Positions 9,597 to 17,756 of a DNA stretch of 64,000 nt are shown in pieces (position 1 is the stretch's first letter; every line of letters starts with the position of its first letter). The DNA comes from Verminephrobacter eiseniae EF01-2 (lineage in GTDB: Bacteria; Pseudomonadota; Gammaproteobacteria; Burkholderiales; Burkholderiaceae_C). The notes under the pieces are model-generated. The model did not search any database. It saw only the letters and a list, made by a program, of their open reading frames with translations, and had not been told where the DNA came from. The stretch is taken from the NCBI RefSeq assembly GCF_000015565.1, contig NC_008786.1:1116001-1180000 (forward strand), written 5' to 3'. A program made the position numbers and the translations under genes.

Positions 9597-10390
9597 TGCC
9601 GGCCGCGACCATGATTGCTGCCGTGCTGCGGGCACTGGCTGCAGCCGCGCTGGCGCTGGCTTTGTTGCCGGCGGCCCGGGCGGCCCTGTTCGAAGATGGC
9701 GAGGCGCGCCGGGCCATACTGGAAATGCGCCAGCGCATCGATGACCTGCAGCAATCCCGGCAGCGCACAACCGAAGAACTGCGCAAAGGGGCTGACGAGA
9801 ACGCCCAGTTGCGGCGCAGCCTGCTGGACCTGCAAACGCAGATCGAAACCCTGCGCGCAGAGCAGGCCAGGCTCAATGGCCAAAACGAGCAATTGCGGCG
9901 CGACCTGGGCGAGCTACAGCGCCGACAAAAAGACATCACCCAAGGGGTCGACGAACGGCTGCGCCAGTTCGAGCCGGTCAAGGTGAGCGTCGATGGCCGT
10001 GAGTTTCAGGCCGACCCGGCAGAAAAGCGCGATTTCGAGGCCGCTCTGGCGGTCTTTCGCGCGGGCAAATTTGCCGATGCGGGCTTGGCTTTTTCCAGCT
10101 TCGTGAGGCAGTATCCGCGCAGCGGTTTCATGCCGTCGGCGCGCTTTTGGCTCGGCAACGCGCAGTACGCGACCCGGGAGTACCAGGAGGCCATCGTCAA
10201 CTTCAGGCAACTCCTGTCCGACACCCCGGGCCACGCCCGGGCGCCCGAAGCCGCCTTGTCGATCGCCAACTGCCAGATGGAGCTCAAAGACACCCGCAGC
10301 GCACGCAAAACGCTGGAAGACCTGCTGCAAGCCTATCCGCAATCGGAGGCTGCGCTGGCCGCCAAAGAGCGCTTGGCCTACTTGAAATAA
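9593..10390 (+). CDS. cpoB: Cell division coordinator CpoB (YbgF)
   Basis: The 265-aa periplasmic protein has a signal peptide (LAAAALALALLPAARA), an N-terminal coiled coil of about residues 30-120 rich in Gln/Arg/Leu that mediates trimerisation, and C-terminal TPR repeats (DFEAALAVFRAGKFADA, AYPQSEAALAAKERLAYL). CpoB coordinates the Tol system with PBP1B/LpoB during septal wall synthesis. Its stop overlaps the tcdA start by one base (TAATG). Confidence 0.94.
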   Translation: MMPAATMIAAVLRALAAAALALALLPAARAALFEDGEARRAILEMRQRIDDLQQSRQRTTEELRKGADENAQLRRSLLDLQTQIETLRAEQARLNGQNEQLRRDLGELQRRQKDITQGVDERLRQFEPVKVSVDGREFQADPAEKRDFEAALAVFRAGKFADAGLAFSSFVRQYPRSGFMPSARFWLGNAQYATREYQEAIVNFRQLLSDTPGHARAPEAALSIANCQMELKDTRSARKTLEDLLQAYPQSEAALAAKERLAYLK

Positions 10391-11382
10391 TGCCCGACCA
10401 AGAGACCGATCCGGAGCGTCGGTTTGGCGCCATCCGGCGGCTTTACGGCGCCCAAGCCGCCGCCCGGATACACCGCGCCCATATCGCCGTGGTCGGCATC
10501 GGCGGCGTCGGCTCCTGGGCCGCCGAGGCCCTGGCACGCACAGGCGTGGCGCAGATCACGCTGATCGACCTCGATCATGTGACCGAGTCGAACATCAACC
10601 GCCAGATTCAGGCCCTGACCGATACCGTAGGGCAGGCCAAGGTGCTGGCCATGCGTGACCGGATCGCCCGGATACACCCCGCATGCAAGGTCGCCTGCAT
10701 CGAAGATTTCGTCGCCCCCGGAAACTGGCCCGGGCTTTTGCCAACCCCGGTGGACGCACTCATCGACGCCTGCGACCAAGTCCAAGCCAAATTGACCATG
10801 GCCCTGTGGGCCCGGACCGCAGGAACATGGCACATCACCGTGGGTGCCGCTGGCGGCAAGCGGCATGCCCACCAGGTAGAAATCGACGACCTTGCACGCG
10901 CAACCCATGACCCGCTGCTGGCGCAACTGCGCCAGCGGATACGCCGGCACCATCGCGCGCAGCGCGATGACCAATGCCTCCGCGCGCAGTGCGATGGCCA
11001 ACACCTCCGCGCGCAGCGCGATGGCCAACACCTCCGCGCGCAGCGCGATGGCCAACACCTCCGCGCGCAGCGCGATGGCCAACACCTCCGCGCGCAGCGC
11101 GATGGCCAACACCTCCGCGCGCAGCGCGATGGCCAACACCTCCGCACGCAGCGCGATGAACAGCACCATCGCGCAGCACGCGACGGCCAGGAACTGGGCG
11201 TGACCAGCGTCTTCAGCCGTGAGCCCGTTGCCCTGCCAGAGGCGTCCTGCAAAATCGACAGTTCATTGAATTGCCACGGCTACGGCTCGATGGTGGCGGT
11301 GACGGCCACCTTCGGACAATGTGCGGCGGGGTGGGTGCTCGACCAATTGGCCACAGGCCGCGCAGCCCCGCGTTGCCGGTAA
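10390..11382 (+). CDS. tcdA: tRNA threonylcarbamoyladenosine dehydratase TcdA with internal 9-residue repeat expansion
   Basis: TcdA is an E1-like enzyme that cyclises t6A37 to ct6A37 in ANN-decoding tRNAs. The start at 10390 gives MPDQETDPERRFGAIRRLYG, then the ATP-binding VVGIGGVGSWAAEALARTG and DHVTESNINRQ, and the C-terminal SLNCHGYGSMVAVTATFG with the conserved Cys. At 330 aa it is about 60 residues longer than usual. The excess is nine 27-nt units encoding RAQRDGQHL and variants between LRQRIRRHH and GVTSVFSREPV, in what should be a surface loop. The frame stays open through it. It precedes tRNA-Lys, itself an ANN-type (AAA/AAG) reader that carries t6A. Confidence 0.93.
   Translation: MPDQETDPERRFGAIRRLYGAQAAARIHRAHIAVVGIGGVGSWAAEALARTGVAQITLIDLDHVTESNINRQIQALTDTVGQAKVLAMRDRIARIHPACKVACIEDFVAPGNWPGLLPTPVDALIDACDQVQAKLTMALWARTAGTWHITVGAAGGKRHAHQVEIDDLARATHDPLLAQLRQRIRRHHRAQRDDQCLRAQCDGQHLRAQRDGQHLRAQRDGQHLRAQRDGQHLRAQRDGQHLRAQRDGQHLRTQRDEQHHRAARDGQELGVTSVFSREPVALPEASCKIDSSLNCHGYGSMVAVTATFGQCAAGWVLDQLATGRAAPRCR
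10954..11196 (+). repeat. 27-nt minisatellite, nine units, inside tcdA
   Basis: Nine consecutive 27-nt units encode RAQRDDQCL, RAQCDGQHL, five identical RAQRDGQHL, RTQRDEQHH and RAARDGQEL. The central units are identical at the DNA level while both ends are diverged, as expected for recent expansion by slippage or unequal exchange. There are no spacers, so this is not a CRISPR array. Because 27 is divisible by three, several other frames are also open here. Confidence 0.97.
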
Positions 11383-11457
11383 AAACGACGCTACAATTTA
11401 AGGCTTTTGCGCAGGCAGCCAGACTGCCTGCACGGCTTGGCATCGGTCGAACAGGTC

Positions 11458-11533
11458 GGGACGTTAGCTCAGTTGGTAGAGCAGCGGACTTTTAATCCGT
11501 TGGTCACAAGTTCGAATCTTGTACGTCCTACCA
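11458..11533 (+). tRNA. tRNA-Lys (TTT)
   Basis: A 76-nt cloverleaf includes an encoded CCA end. The acceptor stem pairs GGGACGT with ACGTCCT, with a G-U pair at position 1-72. The D-arm is AGCTCAGTTGGTAGAGC, the anticodon loop CTTTTAA has anticodon TTT at 11491-11493, and the T-arm has GTTCGAATC. A possible -10 box (TACAAT) lies about 60 bp upstream at 11393-11398, without a convincing -35. The gene ends 236 bp before the type I restriction locus, which may have entered at this tRNA. I see no gene in 11534-11769. Confidence 0.97.
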
Positions 11534-11769
11534 CAAAACACCGTGCGAAACATAGAAATCCAGCTACATAAAACGTAGCATATTTCTGCTTTGCACGGGA
11601 TGCCGCCCAGCACGGGCCAGGGACTCAGCCGTGCGCTTTCTTGCGCCCTGCGCTGCGCCGCTTTGGCTCCGACGCCTCGGACGGGGAGGAGCAGGGCAAA
11701 CAGGCCGAACCCGGCCTTGACCGGGACGTATTTCTCGGCCCGGCGCTCGGCTTCGTCGAGCTCTTGAAA

Positions 11770-13512
11770 TCATGGCCATTTCGAACCCGGCTTGGGAACT
11801 AACCGCGCCACAGACTCCAGCAGCGCCTCGGCCAGATGGGTTTGGACGGTCTGGCTGGCGCTCAGGCGCTGGCGCAGGTCGGCGCACAGGCTGCGCAGGG
11901 CTTCGACGCGGCTGACGATGCGGGCTTGTTCGACCAAGGGGGGGACAGGGAAAGCACAGAGCCTGAGCTGCGTCATGTTGATGGACGCCAGGTTCGTGGT
12001 CTGCTTGGACGCTGCGGCAAAGTAGGCGCGGGCCGTGACGGAGTTCAGGTACAGCTCGGCCCATACCGGGTTCCAGTCGGGCGAGGTGCCGCGCACCCTG
12101 AATACATGGTTTTGATGCAAACACACGGGCAGTTCGTCGCGCCATATCGCGGTGCGCCCCACTTTGTCCCGATTGCCGCCCTCGGTGATCAGCAAATCGC
12201 CACGGACGATCTGAAAGCGCTCCAGCTCGGATTGATCGATGACGACTTGCTTGACCGACGACAGATTCAAATGCCAGCGCTGTACATTGGCCACCCGCAG
12301 ATAGGGCAAAAGAACGGGCGCGCTGATGGCTGCCTTGCGGCCCAGGATGACGCCGCTGGTAATCGCAGCGACATCGCCGAACCTTGCCCATTCCCAGCCC
12401 GGCGGTGCCCTGAACGGCGCTTCCTGTGCCTGCAGCGGCGCCAGCGCCTTGTCGGGCCTGAGTTGACCTGCGGCGATCAGTCGATCTTTTTCGGCGCAGA
12501 TTTTTTGCAGCAGCCCGCTGGCCGGTTCTTCGCCCGGGTCCTGGGGCACGAGCAGGCCGCGCACGGCCAGTTGCAGCAGGGTTTGCTCCAGCGCGTCGAC
12601 GGCCTCGGGGCGGTCGAACAGCAGGTCGAAATGGGTGCGCACGCGCTGCCAGTGGGCGCTCAGCTCTTGCGGCGTGTTGCTGCCGGTGAGCGTGCCCAGC
12701 AGGGTGTCGACGAGCCGGGCATGTTGCGCGGCCTCCAATGGGCCCCTGGCCTCCAACGTATCGCACAGGCGCATGAGTTCTTCGACGCGGGCGACGATGC
12801 GGCTTTGTTCGACCGCTGGCGGCAAGGCGATCAACAAATTCGACAGCGATTGCGTGTTCAGTGTCGTGCCCATCAGTGCTTCTTTGGAGACCCCCGTTTT
12901 GGAGACCGTGGGCAGCATGTATTTCAGGAAGTCGGTCACCAGACCGCACAGCGGCATCAAGGACACGATGGCTTCGTTGTGGTAGGCGGGCACGCGCAGC
13001 ACCGAAATCTTGCCTATCGTGAGCTTGAAACTCATAATCAAGGTGCCCACGGGCAGTGGCTCATAGCCGAATACTTGCGCTCCACGGGCTGTGAGCTTGC
13101 GCTGGGTGTCAAAGACCTCGCCGAGGTGCGCCATGTCGGAAATACTGACCCAGGCATAGCCTTCCTGATCCCAATACTGCGGATCTTCGCTCGCCGGGGT
13201 CTTGCCGATACGAAACGGCAGCAACGCGCCAAGCCGCACCCACTCCCAGCCCGGCGGCAAGGCAAACGGCTTTTCGTGCTGCGCAATCTTGGCCTGCGCC
13301 TTGTTGCGCCGGATCTTGCCTTTGGCGATCAACCGGGCTTTCTGTTCCTGAATCGTTTGCAGCAGCTTGCTTGCCGGTTCATCGGCCGGGTCTTGCGGCA
13401 CCAGCCTGCCTTGTACTGCCAGGCTCAGGATCAACTCGCGCAGTTTCGCCACGCCTGCCGGGGCGGTGACCACGAGATCCATGTTTGATAGCAGCATACG
13501 CTTGCCTTTCAA
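11770..13512 (-). CDS. hsdS: Type I restriction-modification specificity subunit HsdS
   Basis: HsdS recognises the bipartite DNA target for the M2S1 methylase and the R2M2S1 complex. The 580-aa product has the expected two-fold design: conserved segment LILSLAVQGRLVPQDP with a helical spacer and first target domain beginning FALPPGWEWVRLG, then a second conserved segment LLQLAVRGLLVPQDP and second target domain beginning FRAPPGWEWARFGDV. Each half ends with a coiled stretch (EQSRIVARVEELMRLCDTL and EQARIVSRVEALRSLCADL). The start overlaps the hsdM stop by 4 nt. The recognition sequence cannot be read from sequence alone. Confidence 0.95.
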   Translation of the reverse strand: MKGKRMLLSNMDLVVTAPAGVAKLRELILSLAVQGRLVPQDPADEPASKLLQTIQEQKARLIAKGKIRRNKAQAKIAQHEKPFALPPGWEWVRLGALLPFRIGKTPASEDPQYWDQEGYAWVSISDMAHLGEVFDTQRKLTARGAQVFGYEPLPVGTLIMSFKLTIGKISVLRVPAYHNEAIVSLMPLCGLVTDFLKYMLPTVSKTGVSKEALMGTTLNTQSLSNLLIALPPAVEQSRIVARVEELMRLCDTLEARGPLEAAQHARLVDTLLGTLTGSNTPQELSAHWQRVRTHFDLLFDRPEAVDALEQTLLQLAVRGLLVPQDPGEEPASGLLQKICAEKDRLIAAGQLRPDKALAPLQAQEAPFRAPPGWEWARFGDVAAITSGVILGRKAAISAPVLLPYLRVANVQRWHLNLSSVKQVVIDQSELERFQIVRGDLLITEGGNRDKVGRTAIWRDELPVCLHQNHVFRVRGTSPDWNPVWAELYLNSVTARAYFAAASKQTTNLASINMTQLRLCAFPVPPLVEQARIVSRVEALRSLCADLRQRLSASQTVQTHLAEALLESVARLVPKPGSKWP

Positions 13513-14966
13513 GCGCTGGCGAGCGATTGGCTCAAGATGTCTTTGAGTTGATTGCGCAGGGTTTGCGCTTCAGCCTGCAAGCGGGCGTAGTCGGCCAGCA
13601 GGGTGTCGGGGTCGTAGCATGCGGTCTTGTCGACATGCGGATTTTTCTGGTCGAGGTTGTAGTGGGCTGCGCGGATGGCGTCGATGCCGACCTTCCAGGC
13701 GTGCTCGTTTTCCACGCGCGCGGCAAAGCCGTCGGCCTCGTTGCCCCACCAGGCTTTCTCGTGGTCGAACTCCTGGATGCGGATGGGTTGGGTCTTGCTG
13801 TAGTTCTTGACGCCCGGCGGGTAGAGGTGCTCGTAGTACCACACATGGGTGGTGGGCGTGCCTTTGGTAAAGAACAGCAGGTTGGTCTTGATGCCGGTGT
13901 AGGGCGAGAACACGCCATGGGGCAGACGCACGATGGTGTGCAGGTTGCACTCGGCCAGCAACTGCTCCTTGATGCGGACTTTGGCGCCTTCGCCGAACAG
14001 GACGCCGTCGGGCAGCACCAGGGCGGCGCGGCCACCGGGCTTCAGGATATGTTTGATGAGCACCAGGAACAGGTCGGCGGTTTCCTTGGTGCGCAGATCG
14101 GCCGGGTAGCCATCGCATTCTTCCATACCGCCAAAGGGCGGGTTGGTGAACACCAGGTCGACGCGGTCGGCCGTGGTGTAGTCGCGCAGCGGGCGCATCA
14201 AAGCGTTGTCGTGCACGATCTGGCTGGGCACTTCGATGCCGTGCAGCAGCAGGTTGGTGACGCACAGTATGTGGGGCAGGTGTTTTTTTTCGACGCCGCG
14301 GATGCTGCTTTGCAGCATGACTTCGTCGGCGATGTTCCTGACCTGTTTGCGCAGGTGCTCGATGGCACAGACCAAAAAGCCGCCGGTACCGGTGGCGGGG
14401 TCGAGCACCACCTCTCCGAGCCGGGGGTTGCAGATGTCGACCATGAACTGCGTGACCGCTCGGGGCGTGTAGAACTCGCCGGCATTGCCCGCACTTTGCA
14501 AGTCTTTCAGGATTTTTTCGTACAGGTCGTTGAACTGATGGCGCTCGCTCTGGCGGTTGAAGTCGATGCCGTTGATCTTGTTGACCACCTGGCGCAGCAA
14601 GTGGCCGCTTTTCATGCAGTTGTAGGCATCTTCGAACACGCTGCGCACCACGTAGCCGCGCGGGTTGCGCAGTGGGTCGGCGCTCAGGTTTTTCAGGACG
14701 ACAAAGAGCTGGTTGTCGACAAAGTCGAGCAGGGCGTCGCCCGTCATGCCCTCGACATCGGCCGCCCAGTGGCGCCAGCGCATGGGCTCCGGGATCGGGC
14801 TGTGGTAGGCGCCGCGGGTCAGTTCCAGTTCTTCTTCGAGCGCGTCGAACACTTTGAGAAACAGCAGCCAGGTGAGTTGGCTGATGCGCTGGGCGTCGCC
14901 ATCGACGCCAGAGTCTTGGCGCATGATGTCCTGGATGGATTTGATGACGGAGGTGAGGTTGGACAT
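13509..14966 (-). CDS. hsdM: Type I restriction-modification methyltransferase HsdM
   Basis: HsdM is the N6-adenine methyltransferase subunit. The start at 14966 (MSNLTSVIKSIQDIMRQ) is preferred over the in-frame codon at 14984. It has the four-helix HsdM N-terminal domain, the SAM-binding motif LDPATGTGGFL, the catalytic motif FTNPPFGG (NPPF type) and a C-terminal helical region. The length of 485 aa is normal and both catalytic motifs look intact, so methylation should work even if restriction does not. It is followed by hsdS with a 4-nt overlap. It is separated from the upstream hsdR by 355 bp, so it may have its own promoter. Confidence 0.96.
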   Translation of the reverse strand: MSNLTSVIKSIQDIMRQDSGVDGDAQRISQLTWLLFLKVFDALEEELELTRGAYHSPIPEPMRWRHWAADVEGMTGDALLDFVDNQLFVVLKNLSADPLRNPRGYVVRSVFEDAYNCMKSGHLLRQVVNKINGIDFNRQSERHQFNDLYEKILKDLQSAGNAGEFYTPRAVTQFMVDICNPRLGEVVLDPATGTGGFLVCAIEHLRKQVRNIADEVMLQSSIRGVEKKHLPHILCVTNLLLHGIEVPSQIVHDNALMRPLRDYTTADRVDLVFTNPPFGGMEECDGYPADLRTKETADLFLVLIKHILKPGGRAALVLPDGVLFGEGAKVRIKEQLLAECNLHTIVRLPHGVFSPYTGIKTNLLFFTKGTPTTHVWYYEHLYPPGVKNYSKTQPIRIQEFDHEKAWWGNEADGFAARVENEHAWKVGIDAIRAAHYNLDQKNPHVDKTACYDPDTLLADYARLQAEAQTLRNQLKDILSQSLASA

Positions 14967-15321
14967 GGGTTGTCTGCTTGGCAAATTTTCGGCTTGAACC
15001 CGGCATTGGGTTACTGTTTGTCTGCAGGAGAGAAATCATTGGGCGCCAGGGCATGACGCGCCGTCGGGTGACGCAGTCGGCAGGCGGTGATGTGAAATCC
15101 TGGTCTGCGATCACCCTCTTGCAGATCGGTATCCACACTCCAAATCCAGACCCTGCCCACTGCATATTGATGGCGCGGCTGTCCCCATTTTCTGCCACTT
15201 TCAGACAGACGGGACCGGCTTTGATGAAGCGCTTGGCGCTTGAGTGCGCAGGTGGTCACCGAATGAGGTTAGCACGTTGTCTCCTGGATCATTTTTTATT
15301 GATGCCCGTTGGCATGAGAGG
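14967..15321. other. 355-bp space between hsdR and hsdM
   Basis: No convincing gene is present. Short open frames exist on both strands, but none has a plausible start, ribosome site or family signature. It probably holds the hsdM promoter. A short hairpin (ATGCC, CGTT, GGCAT at about 15301-15314) lies just after the hsdR stop but has no T-run on the correct strand. Confidence 0.5.
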
Positions 15322-17631
15322 CTAACCAGCGCGATAAATTTCACGCACCAGCGTCTGTAACGCAGCCTGGTATTGCGGGCGGCCGCCGAAACTGCGCACC
15401 AGTTCCACGGGGCTGCCCAGGTTGGTAAAAGGCTGGATCCTGAAAACTTCACTGCTTTCGATGGTGGTGATGCCTTCGTCGGCGTATTTGTCGAGCAGGG
15501 CTTGCAGCACCTTGCGCGCCATCGGGCCATAGGAACTGAAGGGTTTTCGTTTTTTGACGCGGGCCGCCCGCTCGCGCCGGGTCAGCGTGGGCTGGTCGTA
15601 GGCCACATGCAGCAGCAGGTCGAAGGGATCGAGGTTCTGCAGACCGGTGTCGGCCGCAACTACCTGTGCCGCCAGGGCGTTCAGCGGTATGCCATAGGCT
15701 TGCAATTCTTGCAGCAACGTGGTCTTGCGCTCGGCCTGCTGCCAGGTTTGCAGAAATTGGGCTAACGAATCGAAGCGCTTCAGCAGCTTGCTGCGGATGT
15801 CGCCACGCAGGTTTTCGGCGCACCATTGGCCTGCGGGGGCCTCCGGTGTGTCGCCAGGCGGGGTCTGGTCGGGAAGGTCCAGAGGGTCGATGAGGGCTGC
15901 GGACGGCTCCATGGGCTCGCCCGCCTTGGGCTCGTAGACCTGCACCGGGCCGCCGTCGAGGTCTTTGTCGGCAAAGAGTTCGGTGGCGCGTCTGAAGTCG
16001 ATGATGGTGAACCAGCTTTTGCCCAGGTCTTCGTGCAAGCGGCTGCCCCAGCCGATGATTTGCTCGAACTGTGCCATCGACGGTATGTTCCGGTCGATCA
16101 CGATGAGCTTGCAGGTGGCGGCATCGATCCCTGTGCTCGTCAGCTTGGAACTGGTGATGATGACGGGGAAGGTCTTTTCGGGGTTGATGAAGTTTTCCAG
16201 TTCGTGCTTGCCGTCGGCGTTGTCGCCGGCGATCTGCACCACGTAGCCGGGCTCGGTTGCGCACAGGTCGGCGTTGGCCTGGGTGAGGGCTTGGCGCATG
16301 CGGGCGGCATGGTCCGTGTTTTCGCAAAACACAATGGTTTTGGCGTAGCGGTCCGTGGCTTGGAGGTATTCGGTGATCCTGGCGGCTGCGGCCAGGTCGC
16401 GCTGTTCGGGCACGGGTTTGTGCAGCAGCACGCTGCTGGCGTAGTTTTCGATCAGTAGACCATAAGGGTCGGTCAGGTTTGCCATGGTGTGTCCGGTGAG
16501 GGTGTCGCGCTCCAGATCGACACGGATGATTTTGTAGGGTGCAAGGTAGCCGTCTTTGATGCCTTGCCGAAAACTGTAGCTGTAGATGGGCGCACCGAAG
16601 TAATCGCTGTCGACGGCGGTGCTGCTGAACCCGATCTGGGTGGCGCTGGCAAAGTAGTCGAGGATTTCGCGCCAAACCGAGTCTTCGGCCGCGCTGCCGT
16701 GGTGGCATTCGTCGACCACGATGAGGTCGAAAAAGTCGGGGCGGAACTGTTTGTAGATGTCGTTGTGCTTTTCGCCGGTGCCTGTGACGATCCGGCATGA
16801 CGCAAGATAGATTTCGTAGCTTTTATCGACCTCTTTGGCGGTTTTTCTGTCCCCCCATTTGCGCTCGCCGGGCGCGTCGGCACGTTCCACGCCTTTGGCG
16901 TCAAAGCTGAGTTTGATCATCGCGCTCTTGAAGGGGCGAAAGTCATTGACCATGGCCTGGTTGATCAGGGTGTTGCTGTCGGCCAAAAACAAGATGCGTT
17001 TTCTGCTGTCGCTTTTCCAGAGGCGCCAGATGATCTGGAACGCGGTGCAGGTTTTTCCCGTGCCGGCGGCCATCACGAGCAGCGCGCGATTTTGACCGTT
17101 GGCAATGGCCTCCACCGTGCGGTTGATGGCTTTGAGCTGGTAGTAGCGCAGGGTCTTGCCTGGCGCGTAGTCGGACGCGGCCACCTGGCACACCTGCGGG
17201 CTCCAACCCCTGGCGGCGCAGTATCTGTCCCATAGTTCGGCGGGGGAAGGGAATTCGTCGAGCGTCAACTGGCGCTCGGGCGCGGCATCGGCGCGCGTGG
17301 CGTCGCGCAGCACCAGGCCGTCGCCATTGCCGGCAAAGCAAAAGGGCGCATCCAGCAGCCGGGCGCAGTCGATGGCCGGCAGCAGGCCCTCGCCCGCCAT
17401 GTGCTGGCTGGCCTGCACCACGGCCAGCGGGATGTTGGCTTTGTAGAACAGCACGAAGTCGGCGCGCAGTTCGGTGGAGCTATCGCGCCGGGCTTCGTTG
17501 CCACACACCATCACCCGCCCTGGACGCAAAGGGTAGGCGCGGTAGATCTGGTCCATGCTGCTCCAGCCCGCTTTTTCCATGGCGGGACGGATAAGCTTGT
17601 CGCAGATGTCATTTTTTCTGAGGTTGCTCAT
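15322..17631 (-). CDS. hsdR: Type I restriction enzyme R subunit (EcoEI type) with degenerate catalytic motifs
   Basis: HsdR supplies DNA cleavage and translocation. The start at 17631 (MSNLRKNDICDKLIRPAM) gives 769 aa. The N-terminal nuclease domain keeps the Asp of RADFVLFYK (Asp58), but the expected E-x-K is Gln73-Ala-Ser75 (VVQASQ), and the QxxxY motif is Pro85-xxx-Cys89. The SF2 motor has Walker A AAGTGKT (188-194) and DECH (308-311), but motif III, normally like LTATP, reads FSSTAV (336-341) and the following segment is shortened. The C-terminal EcoEI_R_C domain is complete. The frame is fully open, so loss of function would be by substitution rather than truncation. Confidence 0.93.
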   Translation of the reverse strand: MSNLRKNDICDKLIRPAMEKAGWSSMDQIYRAYPLRPGRVMVCGNEARRDSSTELRADFVLFYKANIPLAVVQASQHMAGEGLLPAIDCARLLDAPFCFAGNGDGLVLRDATRADAAPERQLTLDEFPSPAELWDRYCAARGWSPQVCQVAASDYAPGKTLRYYQLKAINRTVEAIANGQNRALLVMAAGTGKTCTAFQIIWRLWKSDSRKRILFLADSNTLINQAMVNDFRPFKSAMIKLSFDAKGVERADAPGERKWGDRKTAKEVDKSYEIYLASCRIVTGTGEKHNDIYKQFRPDFFDLIVVDECHHGSAAEDSVWREILDYFASATQIGFSSTAVDSDYFGAPIYSYSFRQGIKDGYLAPYKIIRVDLERDTLTGHTMANLTDPYGLLIENYASSVLLHKPVPEQRDLAAAARITEYLQATDRYAKTIVFCENTDHAARMRQALTQANADLCATEPGYVVQIAGDNADGKHELENFINPEKTFPVIITSSKLTSTGIDAATCKLIVIDRNIPSMAQFEQIIGWGSRLHEDLGKSWFTIIDFRRATELFADKDLDGGPVQVYEPKAGEPMEPSAALIDPLDLPDQTPPGDTPEAPAGQWCAENLRGDIRSKLLKRFDSLAQFLQTWQQAERKTTLLQELQAYGIPLNALAAQVVAADTGLQNLDPFDLLLHVAYDQPTLTRRERAARVKKRKPFSSYGPMARKVLQALLDKYADEGITTIESSEVFRIQPFTNLGSPVELVRSFGGRPQYQAALQTLVREIYRAG

Positions 17632-17756
17632 TCTTTCCCCCGAATGCCGACGCACACAAGCCTCAAGCCTATGGGCATTCCTTGTCCCTCATTCCGAGCA
17701 AGGATTATGCGGCGGCGCCGCACTGGCGATGAGAACCAACCCCTGTTGCTCTGGCA

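Noticed and set aside
10954..11196. Possible CRISPR array
   Set aside because: The 27-nt units are directly tandem with no spacers and are in frame within tcdA.
15011..15259. An 82-codon minus-strand gene upstream of hsdM
   Set aside because: No ribosome site, no family signature, and it overlaps another equally weak frame on the plus strand.
15267..15326. Inverted GGTTAGC/GCTAACC around the hsdR end, compared with a CIRCE or terminator
   Set aside because: The arms are short and 46 bp apart, do not match CIRCE, and there is no T-run in the hsdR direction.
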